Below, piece after piece: positions 56,620 through 64,000 of a stretch of DNA of 64,000 bases. Numbering within the stretch: the first letter of the stretch is position 1; every line of letters begins with the position of its first letter. The position numbers were made by a program, and so were the translations under genes. The notes under the pieces were generated by a model. The model did no database searches and had not been told where the DNA came from. It saw nothing but the letters and a program-made list of their open reading frames with translations. The stretch comes from Cyclobacteriaceae bacterium (lineage in GTDB: Bacteria > Bacteroidota > Bacteroidia > Cytophagales > Cyclobacteriaceae): the NCBI GenBank assembly GCA_029858965.1, contig JAOUDZ010000005.1:44947-108946 (forward strand), given 5' to 3'.

Positions 56620-57139
56620 ATGGCAAATACCTTTTCACAAATCTACCTGCAATTCGTTTTTGCAGTTAAACGCAGAGAGCGTTTAATCGCAAAAGAACAC
56701 AAAGAAGAATTGCATAAATACATAACCGGGCTGGTTCAAAACCGAAAAGCGAAAATGCTTGCCCATCCATTGCATGCCTGACCATACACACTTGTTTGTA
56801 GGTCTTAAACCAGCCATTCTTATCGATGATTTTGCTAAGAAGATAGAAGTGGAGAGCAATGAATTCATGAATCGCAAAAAATGGATAGATCGAAAATTTA
56901 GTTGGCAGGAAGGTTACGGTGTTTTTTCATATTCACAGTCTCACGTACATACCGTCATGAATTATGTGTTGAACCAGGAGAGACACCACCAGTTGAAATC
57001 GTTCAGGCAAGAGTATGAAGAATTTCTGGAGAGATTTGAAGTACCCTATGACGAAAATATTTATTCAATTTTCTTAGAACACGTAAGCATTTATTCATGG
57101 GCTAGCGATCTTTTCAACTGTACGACCATCATCATGTGA
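56620..57139 (+). pseudogene. IS200/REP-associated (Y1) transposase, frameshifted
   Basis: A Y1-type (HUH) transposase of the REP-associated/IS200-like class, split by one extra base. Frame 1, from the ATG at 56620, reads MANTFSQIYLQFVFAVKRRE and continues to KMLAHPLHA then stop. Frame 2, from about 56762, reads IHCMPDHTHLFVGLKPAILI through YVLNQERHHQLKSF. Removing one C at GCCCATC near 56761 restores a single protein of about 172 residues. The HUH metal site (HTH) and the catalytic Tyr with the +4 Gln (YVLNQ) are intact, so the break may be recent. It sits just before the sulfate-assimilation operon. Confidence 0.9.
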
Positions 57140-57298
57140 CACATTACAGCGTGTGCCCTATCTTCCCAGCCGGACGGATGATTTTGCTTTCCTGCTTTTG
57201 TCCGACTTCAAGACTTCCGTTTCAAGTCTTCGCGGCCTTCCGACTTCCGGACTTCCCGTCTTTCTGTCTTCCCGGCTTTTCCGCGTTCCTTTGCCCAA

Positions 57299-59110
57299 TT
57301 GCCCATAAATCATACCTTTGCCCCAAAATCTACAGGATCAGTGGGCCTAAGTTTTATCCAACTCTATACATTCGCAGTAGTCGTATTCCTCGTTTTTGCC
57401 TTGTATAGGGAATTATTTAACCCTGCCTTTACTTTTTTTATCTGCACTGTTGCCCTGCTGTTGCCCGGTATTATAACACCAGTTGAATTGCTTAGGGGGC
57501 TCTCCAATCAGCAGATCATAATCATCTTCTTGTTGGTGTTGGTTACAGCCGGATTGAGGATGATTTATGGTGCTGAAATATTTGCAAGGCTCTTTAATCC
57601 AAGGCTCAAACCTAAAGCCTTTCTATTACGGATGATGGTTACGGTTTCTGCCATATCTGGCATATTGAACAACACACCCATTGTGGCATTCATGATTCCA
57701 TATGTTAAAGACTGGGCTCAGAAATCGGGAAATCCGGCTTCGAAATTCCTGATACCACTTTCGTTTGCTACTATTCTTGGCGGGATGATAACGGTGATCG
57801 GAACATCAACCAACCTGGTGCTGAACGGCTTGATCGCTGAATATGACCTCCCATTGCTCGGGGTATTTGATTTTCTGTATCTGGGAATTATTGTAACCAT
57901 CCTGGGTTGGATATATCTCTATTTCATAGGGTTTAGCTTATTGCCATCAAATACAAATAAAATCGATGCGCTCAGGGAGCATTTGAAAGAGTACATTGTT
58001 GAAACAGAGATTTTCAGTGGCTCGCAACTGATCGGAAAAACGGTAAAAGAGGCCGGTCTTCGAAATTTGCAGGATGTATTTTTGGTTGAAATCATTCGGG
58101 CGGATAAAATCATTTCGCCGGTTTCACCTGATGAAGCGCTAAAAGCGCACGATCTATTGTTTTTTTCAGGCAACACTGAGTCTATATATAATCTTATCAA
58201 TACCGACAATGGGCTACGCGTTCCCAAGCAAGATAAGCTTGAAATTGAAGGGCAGTTTCATTTTGTTGAAGCGGTCATACCGGCGAACTCAAATCTGATT
58301 GGTATACGTATCAAAGATTCCGATTTCCGAAAAAGATTCAATGCTTCCATTATTGCGATACATCGAAACGGGAAACAAGTGCCTGGCAAAGTTGGTGAGA
58401 TGACGCTTGCTGGCGGCGACTTTTTATTATTGCTCGCACGTGAAGATCGGGAAAACGGTGACCAGGAACGTGATTTATTCTTTATGTCTGTGCCACACAA
58501 AATCGCGCCGCCAAAATCAAAATGGCTGAAATGGGTTGGTATAGGGGCATTTGGGGCGCTAATACTTGGTATTACGGGTGTGCTGCCGTTATTTAGCATT
58601 TGTGTAGGAATTCTTGTAGTGCTGGTGCTGATCGGTATCCTGAATATCACGGAGATTAGACGTGAACTTGACCTCAGTTTGTTGATGGTGTTGGTATGCT
58701 CCCTGGCGATTGGCATTGCCTTGGAAAAATCGGGAACGGCTACGCTTATCGCATCGGGACTTATTGCGACTGGCAAAATGTTCGGCCCTGTAGGGGTATT
58801 GTCTGCTTTATTTATCGCAACGATAATACTGACATCGCTGATCACGAATGCTGCTGCAGTGTCAATTGTTTTTCCCATTGCCATGTCGGTCGCACAACAA
58901 TTGCATTTGCCGTATACGCCGTTTTTTGCCGCGATCGCTTTTGCGGCCTCAGGTGACTTTATGACGCCTATAGGATACCAAACCAACCTCATGGTCTATG
59001 GTCCTGGAGGCTATACATTTAAAGATTTTATCCGTGTTGGAGCAATTTTTTCGGTCATTTATGTAGTAGTTTGCGTCGGGTTTATTTCATTTTATTATAA
59101 GCTTATTTGA
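57299..59110 (+). CDS. SLC13-family permease with two RCK_C domains (probable sulfate transporter)
   Basis: Up to 603 residues. It is a membrane protein with N- and C-terminal transport halves of the SLC13/ArsB-like ion transporter superfamily, each with a Ser/Asn/Thr-rich hairpin (NNTPIVAFMIPYVKDW and TVIGTSTNLVLNG; later SLITNAAAVSIVFP and TPIGYQTNLMVYG). Two TrkA-C (RCK_C) ligand-binding domains are inserted between them (about 225-300 and 315-390). It is the first gene of the operon with cysC, cysD, cysN and cysQ, so sulfate import is the likely role, a common design in Bacteroidota. The TTG at 57299 is doubtful; a GTG at 57341 is a better start. It ends 1 bp before cysC. Confidence 0.92.
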   Translation: MPINHTFAPKSTGSVGLSFIQLYTFAVVVFLVFALYRELFNPAFTFFICTVALLLPGIITPVELLRGLSNQQIIIIFLLVLVTAGLRMIYGAEIFARLFNPRLKPKAFLLRMMVTVSAISGILNNTPIVAFMIPYVKDWAQKSGNPASKFLIPLSFATILGGMITVIGTSTNLVLNGLIAEYDLPLLGVFDFLYLGIIVTILGWIYLYFIGFSLLPSNTNKIDALREHLKEYIVETEIFSGSQLIGKTVKEAGLRNLQDVFLVEIIRADKIISPVSPDEALKAHDLLFFSGNTESIYNLINTDNGLRVPKQDKLEIEGQFHFVEAVIPANSNLIGIRIKDSDFRKRFNASIIAIHRNGKQVPGKVGEMTLAGGDFLLLLAREDRENGDQERDLFFMSVPHKIAPPKSKWLKWVGIGAFGALILGITGVLPLFSICVGILVVLVLIGILNITEIRRELDLSLLMVLVCSLAIGIALEKSGTATLIASGLIATGKMFGPVGVLSALFIATIILTSLITNAAAVSIVFPIAMSVAQQLHLPYTPFFAAIAFAASGDFMTPIGYQTNLMVYGPGGYTFKDFIRVGAIFSVIYVVVCVGFISFYYKLI

Positions 59111-59111
59111 G

Positions 59112-59705
59112 GTGGAGCACATTTATCCTTTTCAGACAAAAGTGAGCAAAGACCAGCGGGAGGCCCTGATGGACCAGCAGGCTACCTTGATTTGGTTTAC
59201 TGGCCTGTCCGGCTCCGGGAAGTCGACGCTCGCCGTTCAGTTGGAGGCACAACTTCATGCACGCGGGTTTAAGACCTATTTACTGGACGGCGACAATATT
59301 CGTGTCGGACTGAACAAGGACCTGGAGTTCACCGATGAAGGGCGGGTAGAAAACATACGGAGGATCGGTGAAGTTTCGAAATTGATGATGGATGCGGGTA
59401 TAATTGTACTTTCCGCATTCATATCTCCATTTAAAATTGATCGGGATCTGGTGAAGGAAATTGTGGGCCCCGAAAATTATTTCGAAGTCTTTGTCAATGC
59501 GCCCCTTGAAGTTTGTGAGGAACGGGACGTAAAAGGATTGTACAAAAAGGCCCGTGCTGGTGTAGTTAAAAATTTCACTGGCGTTGATTCTCCCTATGAA
59601 ATGCCTGCCAACCCAAATATAACAATAAACACCACAACCATGACAGTCGATGAGTCTGTAGCGAAGTTGGAGGAGCTTATTGTCCCCAGATTGAAACGTG
59701 TGTGA
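59112..59705 (+). CDS. cysC: Adenylyl-sulfate kinase
   Basis: A 197-residue APS kinase. The P-loop is GLSGSGKST (31-39); DGDNIRVGLNKDLEFTDEGR and the FINAPLEVCEERD-like segment (FVNAPLEVCEERDVKGLY) match the family. It phosphorylates APS to PAPS. The GTG start lies 1 bp after the transporter's stop. Downstream are five 40-bp repeats before cysD. Confidence 0.96.
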   Translation: MEHIYPFQTKVSKDQREALMDQQATLIWFTGLSGSGKSTLAVQLEAQLHARGFKTYLLDGDNIRVGLNKDLEFTDEGRVENIRRIGEVSKLMMDAGIIVLSAFISPFKIDRDLVKEIVGPENYFEVFVNAPLEVCEERDVKGLYKKARAGVVKNFTGVDSPYEMPANPNITINTTTMTVDESVAKLEELIVPRLKRV

Positions 59706-59720
59706 TGGGTTGTGTAAAAG

Positions 59721-59914
59721 ACCAAAAATGTAAGGAAGAATCATCATACGTCCAAAATGTTAAAAAAATGTAGGGACGAATTATCATGCGTCCAAAGTGA
59801 TAAAAAATTGTAGGGACGAATTTTCATGCGTCCAAATTGATAAAAAAATGTACGGACGAATCATCATGCGTCCAAATTGATAAGAAAATGTGAGGACGAA
59901 TCATTATGCGTCCA
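59721..59914. repeat. Five tandem 40-bp repeats with an internal palindrome
   Basis: Units start at about 59721, 59761, 59801, 59841 and 59881, exactly 40 bp apart. Each has an A-rich part, then TGTAGGGACGAA-type sequence, ATNATCATGCGTCC, and AAATTGATA. The core GGACG...CGTCC (5-bp stem, 10-nt loop) is intact in units 2-5; unit 1 is degenerate (GGAAG/CGTCC). Because 40 is not a multiple of 3 the array is non-coding, and it has no unique spacers. It lies inside the cys operon between cysC and cysD. Confidence 0.9.
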
Positions 59915-59931
59915 TTCGAGAATAACCATAT

Positions 59932-60837
59932 ATGAGTCAATATTATTTAAGTCATCTGAAAGAACTGGAATCAGAAGCGATCTTTGTGATACGCGAAGTG
60001 GTGGCGCAATTTGAAAAGCCTGCGCTGTTATTTTCGGGCGGCAAAGATTCAATTGTATTAGCGTACCTGTCAAAAAAAGCGTTTGCACCGGCCCGCATAC
60101 CCTTTCCACTTGTGCACATCGATACCGGACATAATTTTCCTGAGACCATGGAGTACCGTGACTGGCTAGTGAAGGAACTGGGTGTGAAACTGGTTGTCGG
60201 ATATGTCCAGGAAAGCATTGACAAGGGAAGGGCCAAAGAAGAAACAGGCCACAATGCAAGTCGCAATGCGCTTCAAACGGTAACACTACTAGACACGATT
60301 GAGCAGCATAAATATGGTGCTGCCATGGGGGGTGCCAGGCGTGACGAAGAAAAAGCAAGAGCCAAAGAGCGATTCTTTTCGCATCGTGATGAGTTTGGGC
60401 AATGGGATCCGAAAAACCAACGACCGGAATTGTGGAATTTATTCAACGGCCGCAAGAGCATCGGTGAACATTTTCGCGTATTTCCGATCTCCAACTGGAC
60501 AGAGATGGACGTTTGGCAGTACATCCAGGCAGAAAATATTCCTATCCCAAAACTATACTTTTCTCATGAACGGGAAGTGATCCGTCGGGATGGAACCATC
60601 CTTTCAACGTCACCATGGTTGCAGTTGAAGGAGAATGAAGTTCCGGTAAAAATGACAGTACGCTTTCGCACGTGTGGAGATATGCCAATTACGGGTGCTG
60701 TCGAATCAAACGCTGATACCATTGAAAAAATTATCGAGGAAGTCGCGGGTTCACGCACGACGGAGCGCGGCACACGGGCTGACGATAAACGCTCTGATAC
60801 AGCCATGGAGGATCGGAAGAAGGGGGGGTACTTTTGA
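59932..60837 (+). CDS. cysD: Sulfate adenylyltransferase subunit 2
   Basis: A 301-residue small subunit of ATP sulfurylase. The PP-loop SGGKDSIVLAYL (ATP pyrophosphatase motif), HIDTGHNFPETMEYRD and the C-terminal RTCGDMPITGAVES are diagnostic. With CysN it makes APS from sulfate and ATP. Start ATG at 59932, 18 bp after the 40-bp repeats; cysN starts 95 bp later. Confidence 0.98.
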   Translation: MSQYYLSHLKELESEAIFVIREVVAQFEKPALLFSGGKDSIVLAYLSKKAFAPARIPFPLVHIDTGHNFPETMEYRDWLVKELGVKLVVGYVQESIDKGRAKEETGHNASRNALQTVTLLDTIEQHKYGAAMGGARRDEEKARAKERFFSHRDEFGQWDPKNQRPELWNLFNGRKSIGEHFRVFPISNWTEMDVWQYIQAENIPIPKLYFSHEREVIRRDGTILSTSPWLQLKENEVPVKMTVRFRTCGDMPITGAVESNADTIEKIIEEVAGSRTTERGTRADDKRSDTAMEDRKKGGYF

Positions 60838-60931
60838 AGGAAGTGGGGATGACTGAAAGTCTGAAATCAGGCATGAACGAATCTCCCAATTTTCCAATCT
60901 TCAATACTAAACAATAGAACAAACTAGACCA

Positions 60932-62179
60932 ATGAATAACCAACTATTAAGATTTACCACGGCAGGAAGCGTTGATGATGGTAAGAGTACACTCATCGGA
61001 CGGTTGCTGTACGATAGCAAATCTATTTTTGAAGATCAGCTGGAGGCAGTGGAGGCATCGAGTGCCAAGAAGGGATTTGATTACGTAGATCTGTCAATGC
61101 TTACCGATGGTTTAAAGTCGGAGCGGGAGCAGGGCATTACCATCGATGTAGCTTACCGTTACTTCGCGACACCAAAACGAAAGTTTATTATCGCCGATAC
61201 ACCGGGACATATTCAGTATACCCGTAACATGGTGACCGGCGCATCCACCGCAAACCTTGCACTGATATTAATTGACGCGCGTAAAGGAATGGTGGAACAA
61301 ACCTACCGGCATTCGTTTATTGCTTCGCTGTTGAAGATACCCCACGTAATCGTCTGCGTAAACAAAATGGATCTGGTGAATTATGACGAGGCTATTTTTG
61401 ATAAGATTGTAGCCGACTATAATGCCTTTTCATCGAAGCTTGAAGTATTCGACATCCAGTTTGTTCCGATAAGTGCGTTGGTTGGCGATAATGTGGTGAA
61501 CCGCAGCGAAAATATGGACTGGTATCAGGGTGCTACGTTGTTGCATATGCTGGAGACTGTTCATATTGAAAGTGACTACAACCATATTGACAGCCGTTTC
61601 CCTGTGCAAAGTGTAATCCGTCCCCAATCGAAGGAGTACCATGATTTCAGAGGCTATGCGGGTAGGGTAGCAGGTGGAATCTTCAGACCTGGAGAGGAGG
61701 TATTGGTATTACCATCCGGTTTCACGTCGAAGATTAAATCCATTATACTGGGTGATGATAATCTACAGGAGGCATTTGCGCCGATGTCGATCACAATGAC
61801 GCTCGAAGATGAGATCGATATCAGCCGCGGCGATATTATTGCCAAGCCCAATAATCGCCCGAATACAGCGCAAGATGTTGACATGATGTTGTGCTGGATG
61901 TCTCAGCGACCCCTTTCCCTCAATTCGAAGTTTTTCATCCGTCACACTACCAGCGATGTGAAGGGCGTATTGAAAGAAATACCGTATAAACTTGATATCA
62001 ACACCTTAAACCGTGTCGAGCAGGTCGAGCAACTGACGATGAATGAAATTGCCCGTGTAAAGATAAGGACAGCCCAACCGTTAAATTTTGACAGCTATCG
62101 TAAGAATAGAATTACGGGCAGTGTTATCCTGGTGGACGAAGGCACGAATGAGACTGTCGCTGCCGGGATGATAGTTTAA
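60932..62179 (+). CDS. cysN: Sulfate adenylyltransferase subunit 1 (GTPase)
   Basis: A 415-residue EF-Tu-like GTPase. It has the P-loop GSVDDGKST (12-20), the DxxG motif in IADTPGHIQYTRNM and the NKxD motif in VCVNKMDLVNY. It is the stand-alone CysN, not fused to an APS kinase domain, consistent with the separate cysC in the same operon. GTP hydrolysis drives sulfate activation by CysD. Confidence 0.97.
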   Translation: MNNQLLRFTTAGSVDDGKSTLIGRLLYDSKSIFEDQLEAVEASSAKKGFDYVDLSMLTDGLKSEREQGITIDVAYRYFATPKRKFIIADTPGHIQYTRNMVTGASTANLALILIDARKGMVEQTYRHSFIASLLKIPHVIVCVNKMDLVNYDEAIFDKIVADYNAFSSKLEVFDIQFVPISALVGDNVVNRSENMDWYQGATLLHMLETVHIESDYNHIDSRFPVQSVIRPQSKEYHDFRGYAGRVAGGIFRPGEEVLVLPSGFTSKIKSIILGDDNLQEAFAPMSITMTLEDEIDISRGDIIAKPNNRPNTAQDVDMMLCWMSQRPLSLNSKFFIRHTTSDVKGVLKEIPYKLDINTLNRVEQVEQLTMNEIARVKIRTAQPLNFDSYRKNRITGSVILVDEGTNETVAAGMIV

Positions 62180-62282
62180 ATATTCAGTTCTCATAAGCTT
62201 CTTTGGTGAACTCTGTGTCTCCTTCGTGACCTTTGCGCATTTTATCCCTATACCACGCATAATTCTAAAATTTTGATTATCA

Positions 62283-63050
62283 ATGACAATAAACTACAAG
62301 ACCTTACTTCCCCTTGCTATCACCGCCGCAGAAAAGGCATCTGAAGAAATTCTGAAAGTATACCGTTCCAGTGATTTTGAAGCCGAAGCCAAAGGCGATA
62401 ATTCCCCCCTCACGCTCGCCGACAAAAATGCGCACCATACCATCGCGTCAATTTTACAATCCTCCAATCTTCCTATCCTTTCCGAAGAAGGAAAGTCCAT
62501 ACCCTATGCAGCGCGCTGCGATTGGGAATACTTCTGGATGGTCGATCCATTGGACGGCACAAAAGAATTCATTAAGCGCAACGATGAATTCACAGTGAAC
62601 ATTGCCCTGATACACGAAGGTATTCCCGTCATGGGCGTGGTTGCTGTTCCCGTAACGGGCGATGTCTATTACGCAACGGAAGGGGAGGGCGCATTCCTTA
62701 AAAGGTCTGGTAAAGAAATCGCACTTCCGGTCAGAGGTAAGTCTGATCTGAAGCAAAAAGGACTGCGTGTGGTTGCTTCCCGTTCGCACATGAGTGAAGA
62801 GACAAAAGATTTTATTGCTGGGCTGGACGAAGCGACGTTGGTTTCTGCCGGCAGTAGTTTGAAGTTTATGTTGCTGGCTGAAGGAAAAGCCGATGTATAT
62901 CCACGCTATGCACCCACCATGGAATGGGATACGGCAGCAGCCCATGCCGTTATCAGCGAAGTTGGCATGCAGGTAACCCAATATGGTTCGGATAAGCCGT
63001 TGGTTTACAATAAGGAGAATCTGTTAAATCCATATTTTTTGGTGCATTAA
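62283..63050 (+). CDS. cysQ: 3'(2'),5'-bisphosphate nucleotidase
   Basis: A 255-residue inositol-monophosphatase-fold enzyme. The metal motifs are PILSEEGK, WMVDPLDGTKEFIKRNDEF and, near the C-terminus, PTMEWDTAAAHAVISEVG. CysQ hydrolyses PAP, the by-product of PAPS reduction, to AMP. It closes the sulfate-assimilation operon, 103 bp after cysN. Confidence 0.97.
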   Translation: MTINYKTLLPLAITAAEKASEEILKVYRSSDFEAEAKGDNSPLTLADKNAHHTIASILQSSNLPILSEEGKSIPYAARCDWEYFWMVDPLDGTKEFIKRNDEFTVNIALIHEGIPVMGVVAVPVTGDVYYATEGEGAFLKRSGKEIALPVRGKSDLKQKGLRVVASRSHMSEETKDFIAGLDEATLVSAGSSLKFMLLAEGKADVYPRYAPTMEWDTAAAHAVISEVGMQVTQYGSDKPLVYNKENLLNPYFLVH

Positions 63051-63065
63051 ATCGGATGGCGTAGG

Positions 63066-63290
63066 CACCTTATCCGGGCTTTCTCTCAATGAGACGGTGC
63101 AAGTCACCTCATCCGAGCCTTCCCTCAATCAGAAGGTGCAAGTCACCTCATCCCGGCCTTCTCCTTGAGGAGAAGGTGCCAAACTAATACAATAACGTAG
63201 TCTGGAAAGTCCCTCTCCTTGAGGAGAGGGGTTTGGGGTGAGGTGATTACAGGACCTGACTCCTTGAGGAGAGGGAGCTAAGGTGAGGTG
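63066..63290. repeat. Cluster of five palindromic repeats in two orientations
   Basis: Units at 63066, 63105 and 63144 (39 bp apart) begin CACCTYATCC and contain a CTTCTC-type arm; units at about 63211 and 63260 are in the opposite sense and end GGGGTGAGGTG or AAGGTGAGGTG. The best preserved contain CCTTCTCC-TTGA-GGAGAAGG and CCCTCTCC-TTGA-GGAGAGGG, long hairpins. Similar CTCTCC..GGAGAG plus GGGGTGAGG repeats are dispersed in many Bacteroidota genomes. It lies downstream of cysQ and may also act in transcript ends. The rest of the gap to 63525 shows no gene. Confidence 0.85.
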
Positions 63291-63525
63291 AAATTACCCG
63301 AATCTCGAAATCGTTGCACTTTTCATTCGACTAACTTCCGCGTTCGTGCGCTGCCAGAGATTCAAAAAGATCAAAATTTCCAATACCGAGGACATTGGTC
63401 ATCACCCACACCGCTTTCGCAGCCTATATTTGCTACCCTTAAAATGTCCAAAACCTGTGATAAACTGGGCTTATGCCTATATTTGGGCTGGGTTTTTTAA
63501 ACTGTAACGCATACCAGATTCCCTG

Positions 63526-64000
63526 ATGAATAAAGACGCGAAAATATACGTTGCCGGGCACCGCGGAATGGTGGGATCCGCCATTTACCGAAAATTGCTG
63601 AAGGAGGGGTATACCAACCTTTGCAAGGCGACTTCAAGTGAGCTGGACCTAAAGAACTCCGTCGACGTGGACCATTTCTTCAATACCGAGAAACCTGAAT
63701 ACGTTTTTCTTGCCGCCGCAAAAGTAGGGGGCATCCTTGCAAACAACACCTATCCTGCAGACTTCCTCTATGACAACCTCATGATTCAGAACAACGTCAT
63801 CGAGGCTTCTTTTCGGTATGGTGTGAAAAAACTGCTTTTCCTTGGGTCATCTTGTATTTACCCAAAGATGGCGCCGCAACCTATCCACGAGGACAGCCTG
63901 CTAAGCGGCTATCTGGAACCTACCAATGAAGCTTATGCCATCGCGAAAATTGCAGGTATCAAGCTTTGCCAGGCTTACTTTAAGCAGCATAACCGCCATT
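63526..64000 (+). CDS. fcl: GDP-L-fucose synthase, N-terminal part
   Basis: The first 158 codons of a gene running off the window end. It reads [19 protein letters not shown] with the NAD(P) motif GHRGMVGSA, then [26 protein letters not shown] with the catalytic Ser, and the start of the YAIAK catalytic pair (AYAIAKIAG). These are signatures of GDP-4-keto-6-deoxymannose 3,5-epimerase/4-reductase, which makes GDP-L-fucose for surface polysaccharides. The ATG at 63526 matches the family N-terminus. Confidence 0.95.
   Translation, partial: MNKDAKIYVAGHRGMVGSAIYRKLLKEGYTNLCKATSSELDLKNSVDVDHFFNTEKPEYVFLAAAKVGGILANNTYPADFLYDNLMIQNNVIEASFRYGVKKLLFLGSSCIYPKMAPQPIHEDSLLSGYLEPTNEAYAIAKIAGIKLCQAYFKQHNRH

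Noticed and set aside
57140..57298. A gene in the CT-rich stretch before the permease
   Set aside because: It is low-complexity DNA (repeated GACTTCC and CTTCC motifs) with no coding support.
58258..58992. A 244-codon minus-strand ORF
   Set aside because: It is antisense to the SLC13 permease, a gene with strong family motifs; a shadow frame.
59721..59914. CRISPR array
   Set aside because: The repeats are uniform in 40-bp period with no unique spacers and there are no cas genes.

Overview
The window looks like chromosome from a Bacteroidota bacterium, most likely Cytophagales-like (inference). The evidence is a SusD-type outer-membrane protein, a CotH-like secreted protein with a type IX secretion (T9SS) C-terminal sorting domain, Bacteroidota-style promoters (TTG, spacer, TAnnTTTG), few Shine-Dalgarno sites, and the his and suf operon layouts usual for that phylum. 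Most of it is core metabolism. There is no prophage, plasmid or CRISPR; mobile DNA is limited to one frameshifted IS200/RAYT-type transposase and several families of small palindromic repeats.

Layout. 1-4.0 kb: end of a susD gene, a strong terminator, and a large FG-GAP/VCBS + ASPIC lipoprotein. 4.3-13.3 kb: riboflavin synthase, a DUF937-like protein, a PAP2 phosphatase, a dihydrolipoamide-dehydrogenase-like flavoprotein without its redox cysteines, a nitroreductase, and a possible catabolic group (AraC regulator, PhyH dioxygenase, SSS symporter, SDR). 13.4-20.9 kb (minus): complete hisG-D-C-B-H-A-F-IE operon preceded by a His-codon leader peptide and terminator hairpin, i.e. a ribosome-mediated attenuator. 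21-24.2 kb: TPR lipoprotein, NUDIX hydrolase, secreted alpha/beta hydrolase. 24.3-28.5 kb (minus): aconitase with a 125-residue histone-H1-like lysine tail, then folE and a 6-pyruvoyl-tetrahydropterin synthase homologue. 28.6-30.5 kb: a Cys-codon mini-ORF upstream of a cysH-type reductase, and an epimerase. 30.6-38.2 kb (minus): a Kir-type potassium channel, the suf operon (sufB-C-D-S-E-T plus a bacilliredoxin), and an Lrp/AsnC regulator.

38.3-38.95 kb holds the most unusual element. Three tandem tRNA-like genes on the plus strand have correct acceptor, D, anticodon and T arms, but a G where tRNAs have U33 and a very large, variable 'variable arm'. They are joined by repeated hairpin spacers and end in one strong terminator. 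39-49.2 kb: acyl-CoA ligase, TerB-like protein, two Na+-coupled transporters, an uncharacterised family with an EF-hand-like loop, SixA and TopA. 49.4-56.4 kb: sirtuin, CotH-like T9SS protein, type III pantothenate kinase, penicillin acylase family hydrolase, KdsC. 56.4-63.05 kb: broken transposase, then a sulfate-assimilation operon (SLC13 permease with RCK_C domains, cysC, cysD, cysN, cysQ) with five 40-bp repeats between cysC and cysD. The window ends with a cluster of inverted palindromic repeats and the start of GDP-L-fucose synthase.

Functional links. cysC/D/N/Q plus the separate cysH form most of assimilatory sulfate reduction, whose product cysteine feeds the Suf Fe-S machinery. Two amino-acid operons (his surely, cysH possibly) appear to be controlled by leader-peptide translation.
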